Positions 1 through 11,538 of a stretch of DNA of 64,000 bases are shown here, piece after piece. This DNA is from Mariannaea sp. PMI_226 (taxonomy: Eukaryota > Ascomycota > Sordariomycetes > Hypocreales > Nectriaceae), in NCBI GenBank assembly GCA_024336345.1, contig JANFOG010000002.1, positions 4,423,501-4,487,500 on the forward strand, given 5' to 3'. Numbering within the stretch: position 1 is the stretch's first letter; each line of letters opens with the position of its first letter. The translations under genes and the position numbers were made by a program. The notes beneath the pieces were generated by a model. It searched no databases and was not told the DNA's origin. It saw only the letters and a list, made by a program, of their open reading frames with translations.

Positions 1-744
1 AGGAAAAATAGGAAAATAAGAAACTATGTTGAGTGCCTCAAGTCGGATTTTCATCAAAACAGCGTACGAGCTCCAACATAATCGAGTGTATAACCCTAGC
101 ATGGCCCACTTGGTATTGACTAATATTGCGAAGATGAAAGGAACAGACACACATCTGTCGCTGAAATGCATACGCATTTTTATCGTTGACAGTTTCGGCT
201 TATATTCATTTGTTTGAGAGCCTCTCGCACAGGCGGTGCAGTGCCTTGCACTTTGTAGATCTTTGGTTTGGAGTGCAACAATTTGTGAGGTACTCTATTT
301 CATGCGAGCTGTAGCAGAGTTCAAGGTGAATAACGAGTTTGCCAAGGACCTGGGTGACAGCGCAGAACGCCCATTCCTTGCATAGTATTGGGAACATGGC
401 AGCACGCAATGTGATGCCACTACAGAGCACACACGCGGCGAAATTGGTTTCCGCCAGCATCATATTTCAGAACCCACAACATGCCGACCTTGAAGTGCCA
501 TAAACCGCTGGTGTTGTCTAAATGGCGGTGGCGTACTCGCATGGGCATGAGAGGCCGGAAGTTGGCAGACATATAAGTATGAAGCAAAAACGGAAACTTG
601 AGCCTTTTCTTCTTGGGGGCTATCCGGGGGTAGGATGATTAATTAATGAAGCTGACTCATTTCCAGTCCACCGTTGATGTTGGTACTGAAACGAAACATG
701 TCATTCCTATGGAGGTTAGGAAGTGGGATATGGTGAGTCATTCA
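1..744. other. Left-edge stretch without a supported gene
   Basis: The open frames here are short. The longest, on the minus strand at 206-463, is rich in cysteine, but I cannot tie it to a family and it has no clear splice partners. The stretch ends at the stop codon of the SRP14 gene, so its right part should hold the SRP14 3' UTR. I see nothing else in it. Confidence 0.5.
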
Positions 745-1311
745 TTAAGCTGCAGCCTTCTTCTTCTTTGCCTTGGCCTTCTTCTTGCTTCTATCCCTAG
801 GCTTCAATGCCGTCATCCCTGCTTTACATACATCCGCGTACCGAACATAGAAACCATCGAGTTCATCTGGCTGCACTACGGTTGACAGCTTGACTTTGCT
901 TGACCGGTCTTTCTTTCCTTGCCCATTCGATGCACGGATGACGATTGGTAGCGGCTTCTTGGGATAAATATCTGGTAGGGCGTTCTCCTCTGATGAGACG
1001 GAGAGGTCCTGACCATAGGTCACTGAAAGAATATCAATACTGTGGGCCAATTTTGAGAGGAGACATAATCCAGTAACACCGTGGATTCTAGGGAGTTCTT
1101 ACGGCGTTTTTGACTTAGATAAATTGCTCCATGATCTTTTCCTTTGCGGTTGTCGAAGAGCTCACCCAGCTTGGCGAAGAACTAAGCTCGAGCGTCAGTT
1201 TCGATCTCGGAGCAAACAAGGGGTGAGTGAATAGGCAATTCTTAAATCGCTGCTGAGTTGGATCTTAGTGAGCGAACTAACCTCGTCGTGGCTCATGTGA
1301 CCTCCCGCCAT
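745..1311 (-). CDS. SRP14: Signal recognition particle 14 kDa subunit (SRP14)
   Basis: Three exons, complement of 745-1022, 1103-1181 and 1282-1311, give 128 residues. The protein should bind the Alu domain of SRP RNA with SRP9/SRP21 and slow elongation during co-translational targeting to the ER. The N-terminal part (SHDEFFAKLGELFD) and the GAIYLSQKR strand match the SRP14 start. The conserved core follows, and the protein ends in an Ala/Lys-rich basic tail (KKKAKAKKKKAAA) typical of SRP14, where it contacts RNA. The first exon is only 30 nt. Both introns have GT...AG ends and join in frame (phases 0 and 1). The gene diverges from the SGD1-like gene with about 430 bp between start codons. 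Family assignment is strong; the exact start could instead be the second Met, five codons later. Confidence 0.88.
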
Positions 1312-1742
1312 GATGTTGAAATGGGCCGCTTCGATGGGAAGGGAGTTTGGTGTACAAGTCGATGAAGCTCTCGAATTTGGGATGAGGTTGAGATTCTGGC
1401 CTTTGCCCCGCCAATTCCAACCAGTCGAAGGTGTGGCGCGACCAGGCTCTGTGGCGGGGCGTTTTGCCGCGCAGTGACGTACCGCGCGGCTGGCTGGTCA
1501 ACTTTTTTTTTCTCCTTCTCTCCCTCCACTCTAAAGTTTGCCTTGGCCATTGATTGGTGAAAGTTGTCGATACTGGTGAAACTGAAGTATCTGAAGGCTT
1601 GTTGTTAGATTGTCCATCTTCACCTCACTACATATTTTTGGTCTCACCTCTTGTGGGTTTGGATTATTTATTCGCTCTAAACCCAACCCCCCCCCCCCCC
1701 CCCCCCCCCGGCTACGTTGAACTGAAGGGGGAGCTTCTCATC
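1312..1742. promoter_or_regulatory. Shared divergent promoter of SRP14 and SGD1, with a poly-C tract
   Basis: This 431 bp spacer separates two divergent start codons. It contains no ATG in the last 190 bp before the SGD1 start, so that leader lacks upstream ORFs. An uninterrupted run of 23 C at 1687-1709 lies 33 bp upstream of the SGD1 ATG. TATA-like sequence is not obvious. Confidence 0.5.
1687..1709. repeat. Poly-C homopolymer, 23 nt
   Basis: A pure C run directly in the presumed 5' leader of the SGD1-like gene. The reading frame stays open through it (poly-Pro), but only with a non-ATG start far upstream, so I treat it as non-coding. Confidence 0.9.
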
Positions 1743-4415
1743 ATGACTTCTGTGCCAGAGCTGCAGCAGAAGCTCTTCAAGCGCATGGGCTTGGATGCGC
1801 CGGAGCCGAAGCAGACTCGAAATAACAGGCAAGGGGGACGCGGAGGTCGTGCAGGCCATCAGTCTTCTAGAAAGGAGCAGCGAAAAGCCCAACGGGTTCA
1901 GAAGAGAACCCATATCTATTCCAAAGCAACACAATCCGAAAATAAGTATCAGTTGCATGGCCAGGCAAGACAGAATCGTGCACAAGGAACCAAGTCGAAG
2001 GTAGCGCAACTACAACGCAATCCTTCGAAACAAATTGAGGATGATGAAGACAAATACGAAGACGACGATATCACTTCCTCAAATGAAAGCGAAGGAGGAG
2101 AGGAAGTAACTGACGAGGGAGAGGAAGAAGAGGAAGACTACAACGACAGTGGCGACAACCCAGATCATAGCGATGAGGAAACCCGGCTACGAGGATTAGT
2201 CAGAGACAAAGGCGTGCCAAAAGCGACTCAAGAAAGACTTGCTCAAGATGACGCAGAGATCGCGGAGTTTGAGAGGAAGTTGGGGATCAAGAAAGGACGG
2301 AAATCACTTCCTCAAGCTTTCAAAGAAGACGGACTTGATGAGCTAATGGGCGGTTTTGACGACGCCGTTGAGGGGAGCAGTGATGACGAAAACAAGAAGA
2401 GGAAAAGTGAATATGACGACTGGCTTGCTTCTAAGCGGAGAAAGACTTCGCAATCGACTGCTAAAACGAGAACCCGCGGTGAGAGCGACGAGGATGACGA
2501 TTTTGACACGGATGGTAATGAAGAAGACGATCTAGACATGCTGGATGATGAAGATGATGAAGGGAGTGAAGATGATGACGATGGCCAGGATGAAGGGATG
2601 AGCGGGCTTGACGACGAGTCGTTTGAAGGATTTGACTCAGACTCTTCAGACAAACCACACTCTCAATCTCAACAAAAAGAGAACCCGTACGTGGCACCCA
2701 CCACTGGCGTCACAATTGCAAAATACATCCCTCCCTCTCTACGAAAAGCCTCAGGGACAGAGGAAGAGAACAGAACGCGACTATGGAAACAAGTTCAGGG
2801 TTTAATCAATCGTCTCACGGATGCTAATATTTTGTCAATTGTGCAATCCGTTGAGGAACTCTATCAAAAGAATGCTCGCGGTGATGTTACCGACATCATC
2901 ACAGATTCTATCATGGCACAAATTTGCAAACCTGAGACCTTGCCGGACCAATTCTTTGTTCTCACTGGTGGATTTGCCGCCGCAATCTACCGTATCATAG
3001 GATCTAGTTTTGGATCCCACTTACTACGACGAACTGTGACGGAGTTCGGCCAGCAGTATGACCAAGCAAACAAAGATTCTGGTGATCAGTCAGCAATTCA
3101 GAAGGAGGCCTCCAATATTCTCACTTTCATCTCTCAGCTCTACGTCTTTGAGGTGGCCAGCAGCAAGATTATCTTTGATTACATGGAGAGGCTACTGAGA
3201 GATCTCACGGAGATCAACGTTGAGCTGCTTCTTCGAATCTGCCGCATGTCTGGCCGGTTGCTCCGAAGAGATGACCCTCAGTCCCTGAAGCATGTGGCTA
3301 GTGTTTTGAACCAATCCGTTTCGAAGGCAGGGTATGCCAACGTTTCGGTCCGTACCAAGTTTATGATTGAGACGATCACAGATCTGAAGAATAGTAAGCC
3401 TAAAGCAAGAGGCATGGACTCGAGCATCGTGTCAGAGCATGTGCAACGCATGAAAAAACGGCTTGGAGAACTCAAGTCTCAGTCACGAAGACTCGATGGC
3501 CTGGCACCAATGGGTATAGGCTTGGTCGATATCGAGGGCGCTGACACAAGGGGCAAATGGTGGCTAGTGGGCGCGAGCGTACCCAAGAACTTGGAGAGGT
3601 CCAAGGAGGAGCGAGATGCCGACAGAGGCAGAAATCCGGAATCTGAACTGTCAGACACTGAGGATATGGATATTGTACTGCCGGATTATCCCAAAAAGGC
3701 GCGGGCACAGGGTCTCAGCGGAGCAGCACAAATTGCCATTTTCACAGCGCTAATGTCGGCAACCGACTTTGAACATGGTTATCGACAATTCCTCAACCTC
3801 CGTCTTAAGAGGGATGACCAGCTAGAGATTACCCGAGTCCTTGTACAGTGTGTGGGCAGCGAGACAGAATACAACCCATACTACGCACTGGTCGGCAGAC
3901 AGGCTTGCTCCAACAACAAAGTCAGGTTCGGACTGCAGGACCGCCTCTGGAAGATATTCCGAAGCCTAGGGGAGTCTCTTTTCGGAGAAGACCCGGAAGA
4001 TGACGAGACGGCTGAAGGAGAACGAATGAAAGACGAGAGGCGAATTGCAAATGTTGCCCAGTTCTACGCCTCCCTTATCGCAGATGGAGCACTGAGCATT
4101 GCAATCCTAAAACCCCTAGAGCTTCCAAAGACGACCGAATGGACATCCATGTTTGTGCAGCACCTCGTCATTGCGTTACTCAAAGAGTGTCGAAGCAAGG
4201 GTCCGAGTGAGGATGTCAAGGTGGAGAAGATATTTGGACCTGTCAGAGATATCTATGGTCTTGCAGCGGGCCTTCATTGGTTGTTACGAAAGAAGATCCG
4301 GAAAACCCAGCTGATCGGGCCCAAGCAGCTGAAGAAGCTGGAGCGAGTGAGAGAAAAGGCGCAAGCAACGGTGCAATCAGTAAACGCAGACGACGGAGGG
4401 GCCATGGAGCTATGA
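1743..4415 (+). CDS. SGD1: Sgd1/NOM1 homolog, MIF4G-MA3 nucleolar protein
   Basis: Intronless, 890 residues from the first ATG; the frame is open further upstream but without any ATG. The first ~320 residues are basic at the start, then strongly acidic (runs of Glu/Asp) with Lys/Arg patches, as in nucleolar proteins. A YIPPSLRK motif near residue 327 leads into a MIF4G-type helical domain (about 340-550). An MA3 domain follows (about 655-765; GAAQIAIFTALMSATDFEHG at its start). This order is that of yeast Sgd1 and human NOM1, which act with the DEAD-box protein Fal1/eIF4A3 in 18S rRNA maturation. The protein ends in a basic Lys/Arg stretch. Confidence is high for the family; the rRNA role is inferred from orthologs. 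Confidence 0.92.
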   Translation: MTSVPELQQKLFKRMGLDAPEPKQTRNNRQGGRGGRAGHQSSRKEQRKAQRVQKRTHIYSKATQSENKYQLHGQARQNRAQGTKSKVAQLQRNPSKQIEDDEDKYEDDDITSSNESEGGEEVTDEGEEEEEDYNDSGDNPDHSDEETRLRGLVRDKGVPKATQERLAQDDAEIAEFERKLGIKKGRKSLPQAFKEDGLDELMGGFDDAVEGSSDDENKKRKSEYDDWLASKRRKTSQSTAKTRTRGESDEDDDFDTDGNEEDDLDMLDDEDDEGSEDDDDGQDEGMSGLDDESFEGFDSDSSDKPHSQSQQKENPYVAPTTGVTIAKYIPPSLRKASGTEEENRTRLWKQVQGLINRLTDANILSIVQSVEELYQKNARGDVTDIITDSIMAQICKPETLPDQFFVLTGGFAAAIYRIIGSSFGSHLLRRTVTEFGQQYDQANKDSGDQSAIQKEASNILTFISQLYVFEVASSKIIFDYMERLLRDLTEINVELLLRICRMSGRLLRRDDPQSLKHVASVLNQSVSKAGYANVSVRTKFMIETITDLKNSKPKARGMDSSIVSEHVQRMKKRLGELKSQSRRLDGLAPMGIGLVDIEGADTRGKWWLVGASVPKNLERSKEERDADRGRNPESELSDTEDMDIVLPDYPKKARAQGLSGAAQIAIFTALMSATDFEHGYRQFLNLRLKRDDQLEITRVLVQCVGSETEYNPYYALVGRQACSNNKVRFGLQDRLWKIFRSLGESLFGEDPEDDETAEGERMKDERRIANVAQFYASLIADGALSIAILKPLELPKTTEWTSMFVQHLVIALLKECRSKGPSEDVKVEKIFGPVRDIYGLAAGLHWLLRKKIRKTQLIGPKQLKKLERVREKAQATVQSVNADDGGAMEL

Positions 4416-5710
4416 ATAAGAGTGACAGGGAACCAACCCCCCCAAAGAAAACATAGGGATTTTGGGGCTTAGTGGTCACTTCCATTACGATAGAAAGCAT
4501 TCGGAGCTTTGTTCCGAGTTGACAGTGTTTTTTCAAATAGTGACACATTTAGAATGGAGGAGCCGCTAGGTGTGAGGCATTACCCCGTAAAGCTACCACG
4601 GAGGAGTCAAAAGGTAGAGCACCATGGATAATAGAGTCCCAGTCCCATCTCGTTGATGTGTTTGTGTTAGCTTATTGCAAGCAAATGCGCGTTTTCGGCA
4701 TAATGCATCACCGACGAGCAGTGACGTCGGCAATTTTTTTTTCCTTTTTTTTTTTTCCTCCTAATACTTTTTTCTGGGGGTTCCTCCAGTGGGTCGGCTA
4801 GGCACGGGATTGTGAATGTGGTGCCGGACGGTCAGCCGACGAAGTTGATGCAGAGAAGGGACGGCATAAGGGAGTAGAGGCGAAGAGGCGACGGGAGTCA
4901 CATTGATTGCTAATGGTGTGCAGGTCTCCTTAATTGCCATTAGAGGTAACACCTTTGTAGCGAGCCTCTGGGATAGAGGGGTATTTGTAAGGCTATTGAT
5001 AAGGTAGGGCCTTAAAACATGAAGTAGCTTCTAGTAGCTGTAGCTCGCACCTCGGCGAAACTGTGGCGCATAGGTACGGAAAGATCAGGAAAGCTCGGGC
5101 GTTCCCTCCATGACTTTGGTTTCGCTGTTGGGAAGTGGTCGCCTGTTAGGGAGAGAGGAGTTTGGTTGAAAAGATGGGTGCTTGAGATTGCCCCAATGGA
5201 TTACGGAGGAGAGCCCCCCGCCAACTTAGGCCAAGGTGGTGCGGTGCGCAATGGAAGGCAGTTCCGTTGGATCGCCGGACATGCAAGTCCAGGTGATGGG
5301 GCGGGGGCAAACGGGCTCTCGGTGAGGCCCTAGCTGTCACCGCGGTCACTGGAAGAAACGCTTGAAGCCCACTGAAGATTGGTACGTACCTGCAGTTATA
5401 GCACCCTGGACCGACTTTTTTTTTAGCCTTCCAAGGTTTTCGGCACGTTCCCCAGGCAAAAAAAATTACATGTCCAGTACCTGATGGGCGGGCGACACTT
5501 TGCCGAAGCTCCCTGCTGGAACGTCCCTGCTGTTCCGTGTGCGCGCGGCCTAAACAACGAGCTTTGCTAATTCGCATCGAATCTTCTCCGTCAACCTCGA
5601 CCCTCAAACTCTCTTGTCCTCTAAAAGACCCTCCTCCTTCCCTCCACCTTTCCGCTCCCATCATCAACCTCCCCCATTGTGCCTCGACACGCACGAATTA
5701 TCCACCCACC
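4416..5710. other. Intergenic stretch, SGD1 3' side and DLD promoter
   Basis: No supported gene. It holds T-rich runs (4734-4757) and a pyrimidine-rich leader (5600-5700) before the DLD start. A 182-codon minus-strand open frame at 5146-5694 is antisense to that leader, has no recognisable domain and is not called. The C6-GCCAACTT string at 5206-5219 recurs once near H2A (62853-62867). Confidence 0.5.
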
Positions 5711-7562
5711 ATGCTTTCCAGTCGTTTAATATCCAAAGCCGCTCGTCCGGCCTTTCAAAGGTCCTCGTAAGTTTCCCGTCTTCCTGGGTTTGCCGTTGCC
5801 ACACACTCAGAGCTTCCATTCTTGCTGCTCCGCCAGCCGCAAAATAACTCGTGGACTAACACCTCGCTCCTTGCACTCGGCAGTCTCCCCGTTATCGTCT
5901 CTTCCCCGAGCTTGTCGCGATGGACTCGTGGATATTCTTCTGCTGCTGGTATGTTTGCTGCTAATGAAAACGGTTTTGCTTGAGACATATCCAACTTGCA
6001 GTGATACTGACCAGATTTCCCAGAGGAGAAGGATCTCGTCATCATTGGCGGCGGCGTGGCTGGCTATGTCGCTGCTATCAAGGCTGGCCAGGACGGCATG
6101 AAGGTGTGTGCATTGGACAATATCTACTTTCACTCTGCTATGGGAAATTTATCGGTAATCGCTGACACAAAGATATAGGTTACCTGCATCGAGAAGCGCG
6201 GCGCCCTTGGCGGTACCTGCCTCAATGTCGGCTGCATTCCCTCAAAATCTCTTCTCAACAACTCCCATCTCTACCACCAGATTCTCCACGACACCAAGAA
6301 GCGCGGTATCGAAGTCGGCGACGTGAAGCTCAATCTGGCCAACTTCATGAAGGCCAAGGACGATGCCGTCACAGGTCTTACCAAGGGTGTTGAGTTCCTC
6401 CTCAAGAAGAACGGTGTTGAGTATATCAAAGGCACTGGCTCCTTCGTCGATGAGCACGAGATCAAGGTTGCTCTCAATGATGGCGGTGAGACAAGTGTCC
6501 GCGGCAAGAACATCCTGATCGCGACCGGTTCCGAGGCCACTCCCTTCCCTGGTCTTGAGATTGACGAGAAGCGTGTTGTCACCAGCACCGGCGCTCTCTC
6601 CCTTGAGAAGATCCCCGAGAGCCTGACTGTTATTGGAGGTGGTATCATTGGACTCGAGATGGCTTCTGTCTGGTCCCGCCTGGGTACCAAGGTCACTGTC
6701 GTCGAGTTCCTTGGTCAAATTGGCGGCCCTGGCATGGATACCGAGGTTGCCAAGGCTACCCAGAAGCTTCTCAAGAAGCAGGGCATTGATTTCAAGCTCA
6801 ACACCAAGGTTGTCAGCGGCGATACCTCTGGCGAGCATGTGAAACTTGAGGTTGATGCTGCCAAGGGTGGCAAGCCTGAGAGCGTAAGTAAATTGAGCAA
6901 ACCTAGCTGCTTCTCATGAATGGATTTGCTAAGTTGATGATAAGATTGAATCCGAGGTTGTTCTCGTAGCCATCGGCCGTCGACCCTACACTGGTGGCCT
7001 TGGCCTTGAGAACATTGGCATGGAACTTGACGAGCGCGGCCGTGTTATCATCGACTCTGAATATCGAACCAAGCTTCCCCACATCCGATGTGTTGGTGAT
7101 GTCACTTTCGGACCCATGCTTGCTCACAAGGCCGAAGAGGAGGCTGTTGCCGTTGTCGAATACATCAAGAAGGGCTACGGTCACGTCAACTACGGTGTGA
7201 TCCCCTCCGTCATGTACACCCACCCCGAGGTCGCCTGGGTTGGCCAGACCGAGCAGGACCTTAAGGCCCAGAACATTCCCTTCCGGGTCGGTACTTTCCC
7301 TTTTACCGCCAACTCCCGAGCCAAGACCAACCTCGACACCGATGGCTTTGTCAAGATGATTGCTGACCCCGAGACCGACCGTCTCCTGGGTGTTCACATC
7401 GTTGGACCCAACGCCGGTGAGATGATCGCAGAGGGTGCCCTAGCTTTGGAATACGGTGCCTCTACCGAAGATATTGCCCGAACTTGCCATGCTCACCCTA
7501 CCCTTGCCGAAGCTTTTAAGGAGGCTGCTATGGCCACTCACTCTAAGGCCATTCACTTCTAA
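5711..7562 (+). CDS. LPD1: Dihydrolipoamide dehydrogenase, mitochondrial (E3)
   Basis: Five exons (5711-5766, 5884-5948, 6024-6103, 6179-6883, 6945-7562) give 507 residues, normal for the family. The flavoenzyme re-oxidises dihydrolipoamide with NAD+ as E3 of the pyruvate, 2-oxoglutarate and branched-chain dehydrogenases and of the glycine cleavage system. The N-terminus is Arg/Ser-rich without acids ([15 protein letters not shown], later [11 protein letters not shown]), a mitochondrial presequence. The FAD-binding GGGVAG lies at about 49-54, the redox-active disulfide CLNVGC at Cys81/Cys86, and the NAD fold [12 protein letters not shown] around residue 200. The C-terminal catalytic pair sits in HAHPTLAE (His486, Glu491). 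Introns cluster at the 5' end. All key residues are present. Confidence 0.97.
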
Positions 7563-9737
7563 GCGGGATGGGAGAAGTTAGAGTAGAGTGCTTGATAAAT
7601 GTGCGCCGGAGCAGAGATAGTCTGGCGCAGCCTGTTTCTTGCGTGCCTCTTATGGCGAAGAATAGAGACTCTGGGACTAGAGAGAGTAAGAGGGCGTCTG
7701 CCGTTGTCGTGGGCAGAAGGCAAGAAGGGGTTTTTGAATAAACATCTGCGTGAAGCGGACACTAGCCTAAGCCGACTCGGTCTCAGGGTTGTGTAAAACT
7801 AGTAATATTTTCTTTTTGCCGTAGCATGATGAATGGAAACTGGACCAAAACAAATACAATTCACATTTCGTCGATATCGTCATATAAGCCAAGATTTGCC
7901 GGAACAAAGCAGTCGGCTGTTGAACTCGTTTTACCTAAAGCATGATTTACTACAGATATAATAAGCGCTGCCTAAGTGGTTGTTCCATTGCTCTATTCTG
8001 GGTGAATATTGCTGTCCTCTAAACTAATTGCTTGGTTGAGTGGTGGTCATTTGTTGTAAAGCGCAATTCGCACATCTCCCTTTAGGACTTTTGTAATCCA
8101 TGAGACGTGACTGGCTAAACTTGGCTGAGGGCAAAGTAACAAATCCCCTGCATTGAGAATACAAACCGTTCGATATCTACGGAATCTTCAATTTTATTAG
8201 ACGAGGCAGGACTGGTGATCTGTTGCAGAAGCCCCCGGTTCAAATTCTTTGAGATTTCGGGCGAAGGGGGCTCTTCTCGGGGCATTTGTCTGCCGGATCA
8301 GGCCATTTGCAACCGGGTTGATCGGGAGGTGGAGGGAGGAGAGAGGAGGGAGGGGGAAGAGACTGAGAACTCCAGTGGTGGAGAGAACTGGGGATGCCGA
8401 CCCTGACGTGCAGGTGAGGCAGAGCGGTATCGAAGTAAGGAGGGCAGTTAGGTAAGGTATAGGTACCCAGTTACTCGAGTATATATACTACCTCACCTAT
8501 CATATTTAAAAGCCCTAAACATGACTGGTTGGCTCTGTAAAGAATAGACGGCCGTGCAAGCCGAGTTCAATCATGAACTGGAGTGGTGAGGCTCAACTGG
8601 CTGAGCTGAGCTATGTCATTCATACAGGCCTGGTAGACTACCTACCGGGGTAGGAAAGGATGTGTAAAAGAGTGACTTCGCCTCAGTTGTTGTTGAGGTA
8701 CTCCGTAGCCCGTATAGAGTACGACAGGGTTCTCTTTGCCATTGCATATTGAGCTACTGTAGGTATGTACTGACGATTCGACCTAAGCAGTTCGTACTCG
8801 TTCTTGCGGTGGATCTCGTGTTGAAGGTGGTTCTCCATTGTTGTACTTTGTAAGCAAGGGGTTGGTCATGACCAAGATAAGTGACCAGTTCTGAGGGGGT
8901 GATGCTATGGAAGGTGCCTTGGTCTACCACGGCACTCATTTCTGGTCTCATCATATCAATCATTGTGCAGGATTTACGGTGAACGTTTAACGAGGGTTGA
9001 GATTCAACAAGGCGATGAGGCGCACTCAAAAGGCGCTTCCAGCAACGTCGATTAAATTAGAGTCGGGTAGATCTCGATCACCACTTCGATACATTGGCAG
9101 CCCCCCGCCGAGCTCAGGCAACTCTCAGCACCGTGATAGTGGCACCCTGGGCCCTTCCAAGGGTTCCCAACGCAAAAGGCAGGCTGTCACTTGTCCAGTG
9201 AATCTACACAGTAGGGAGGGCTTCATAAAGAGGTAAGGTGCCTTATTTGACTTACCTACATCCAAGACCTCAGCAACATAGGTACGGTAGTCAGCAAGGT
9301 ACCTAAACCTACCGAGGTTCGGAGGCAGATAAATGCTGCCTTATGTATGTGCTGCATTGTGGGTTTGTTACTGTACCTGCGCGACAGGTGAGTACATAGT
9401 AAGTGAATCAAGGGCTCTCATCCCAGTGGGCCCCCCCACTCAGCCCCCCTTACGGGGGCTTGGTGCATCTGGCAGGTGCAGCATCCAGCAACCACCACTG
9501 CCGTGCCGTGCCATGTGTGCCACCAACAAAAATGGTGATTGCCTGAAAAGATGCGGTGAATTGATCCAGTTTCATCCCCCGTTCTCTCTTCCTTATCTTG
9601 ACCTCGTCCGCTCTTGAATCTGTTCCTTGACCCCTCGCGACCACCAGGCAATCATCATTCTTTGGCACGCGGCCAATTGCCTACGGCACTCACCTCACTA
9701 ACTCGCCCCTGCATCGTCCCCTCTCAGTGCCGCCAAC
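7563..9737. other. Intergenic stretch, 2.2 kb
   Basis: No supported gene. It includes scattered TAGGTA/TACCT motifs (8451-8466, 9233-9312), a purine-rich block (8328-8365) and a 7-bp GC hairpin (9442-9460). The right end is the pyrimidine-rich leader of the desaturase gene. No tRNA was found; a T-loop-like GGTTCAAATTC at 8228 has no matching stems. Confidence 0.5.
9442..9460. other. GC-rich inverted repeat
   Basis: AGCCCCC (9442-9448) pairs perfectly with GGGGGCT (9454-9460) around a 5-nt loop. It lies about 280 bp upstream of the desaturase start codon. It could be a promoter element or an RNA hairpin in a long leader; nothing in the sequence decides this. Confidence 0.4.
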
Positions 9738-11538
9738 ATGTCCAATCCAGCCCCTCTGCGCATCACAGGCTTCCCGCAGCAGGCCCTCGATGCCTCCAAA
9801 CGGACGCCGCCGGTCATGACCCGCACCGACGTCGAAGCCCAGATCTCCGAAGGCCATCATCTTGTCATTATGCATGGACAAGTCATAAAAGTTGATGCTT
9901 GGCTGAAATATCATCCTGGAGGCGACAAGGCCATGTTGCATATGGTGGGAAAGGATGCCTCGGACGAGGTTGACGCGTGCGCCACCACATCCTCCTCCTC
10001 CTCCAACTACAATAGTTTTATTCTAACGCTGGGTACCACTCTGTCGCAGGCTCCACTCTCTCGAAGCTAAGCAACAGATGCTACGATATCGAATTGGTCG
10101 CATTGAAGGTACCTGGTCGAACTTCGTTCCGCCTATCCAGGGCGGTACTTTTCGATCCCGAGCTGAAATTGAAGCTGCCTCCACCAAACTCAACTATCCT
10201 AAGGACGATTCGAGCCCCTCAATTTCACGCACGCCCTCCCCAGTCTTTGATGAAGAGGATACAAAAGGACTTCGACATCGCGCTGGCGATAAGAGCAAAG
10301 ATGCCCGCGCTGGATCAGTCTCATCAGCTTCATCTGTGGACGAGGTCATGGATGGCATGTCGTACCTGGATTCAATCACTCGGGAACACATCACCCTTGA
10401 TCTTGAAAAGTATCCCTCCCCCGATGAAGCAACCCAGGCGAAGATTGTAGAAAAGTACCGGGCTCTTCACCAACGCATTTGGGACGAAGGACTGTACGAG
10501 TGCAATTATCGGGCTTATGCGATCGAATGCACTCGTTATGTTCTTCTATTTACTCTCATGTGGGTATGCCTTTACTTTCAGCGGTACTTCCTTGGCGCAT
10601 TCTTTCTTGGAGCGATGTGGCATCAGCTTGTCTTTGCCGCTCATGATGCTGGTCATATGGGCATTACACACTCCTACCGTACCGACACCATCATTGGCAT
10701 CATTATTGCCGACTTCATCGGAGGTCTCTCCCTGGGCTGGTGGAAACGGAACCATAACGTCCACCATATCGTAACAAATGCCCCCGAGCATGACCCTGAT
10801 ATTGAGCACATGCCTTTGTTCGCTGTTTCCCACCGTCTCCTCGGCAGTCTTCGGTCCACATTTTACGACCGAGTGATGGCTTACGATGCAGTTGCCAAAG
10901 TCCTTCTCCGTGTTCAGGCTTGGACTTACTATCCCTTGCTGGCTCTTGGCCGGTTCAATCTCTATTTTCTCTCTTGGGACTACCTCATTGCTGGCCGGGG
11001 TCCTAAAAAGGGGCCTGCAGCATGGCATCGATGGCTCGAGATGGTTGGCCAGGTCTTCTTCTGGACTTGGTTTGGTTATGGCATTTTATACAAGATTATT
11101 CCCGACAACTGGTCAAGATTTGTTTTCGTCATGGTGAGCCATATCACCTCTTCACCGCTGCATGTCCAGATCGTTCTGTCCCATTTTGCGATGAGCACAG
11201 TTGATTTGGGCCCTCAAGAGTCCTTTGCTCAAAAGATGCTCCGAACGACAATGGATGTGGACTGTCCTGAATGGCTCGACTTCTTCCACGGAGGCCTCCA
11301 ATTTCAAGTTATTCACCACTTGTACCCCCGCATTCCGAGGCACAACCTGCGAAAGACCCAAAAACTCGTTCAGGAGTTTTGTGATGAAGTTGGCATTCCA
11401 TATGCCCTGTATGGCTTTGCTAACAGCAACCAGCGGGTTATTGGGCGCCTAGCCGAAGTTTCAAGACAAGCAGCGATCCTAGCAAAGTGCCAGAAGTCAA
11501 TTGTTGACAACGGAAACTGGTCTGGTGTTCATTACTAA
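9738..11538 (+). CDS. SLD1: Delta-8 sphingolipid desaturase (cytochrome b5 fusion)
   Basis: Two exons (9738-9976, 10050-11538) give 575 residues. The enzyme should introduce the 8(E) double bond into the long-chain base of ceramide destined for glucosylceramide, in the ER membrane. A cytochrome b5 domain fills about residues 25-95 with the haem-ligand motif HPGG near 60. The desaturase domain has the three His boxes HDAGH (about 278), HNVHH (about 315) and the front-end type QVIHH (about 499), whose Gln replaces the first His. Hydrophobic segments flank the boxes. The donor is GTGCGC, weaker than its neighbours, but it restores DEVDALHSLEAKQQ in frame and a TTCTAAC branch site precedes the acceptor. 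Front-end fatty acid desaturases share this layout; the fungal box contexts favour the sphingolipid enzyme. Confidence 0.9.

Noticed and set aside
206..463. Minus-strand 85-codon cysteine-rich open frame at the left edge
   Set aside because: Eight or more cysteines look suggestive, but spacing fits no zinc-finger type, no splice partner is evident, and the length is expected by chance.
1554..1742. N-terminal poly-Pro extension of SGD1 through the poly-C run
   Set aside because: It needs a non-ATG start; the family-like start is the ATG at 1743.
5146..5694. Minus-strand 182-codon open frame upstream of DLD
   Set aside because: It is antisense to the DLD leader, has low-complexity composition and shows no domain.
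6242..6838. Minus-strand 198-codon open frame inside DLD
   Set aside because: It is the antisense shadow of a strongly coding exon with biased codon use.
8215..8260. tRNA-like T-loop sequence GGTTCAAATTC
   Set aside because: The flanking bases do not form a T stem or acceptor stem.
10546..11028. Minus-strand open frame inside the desaturase gene
   Set aside because: Antisense shadow of the desaturase exon.
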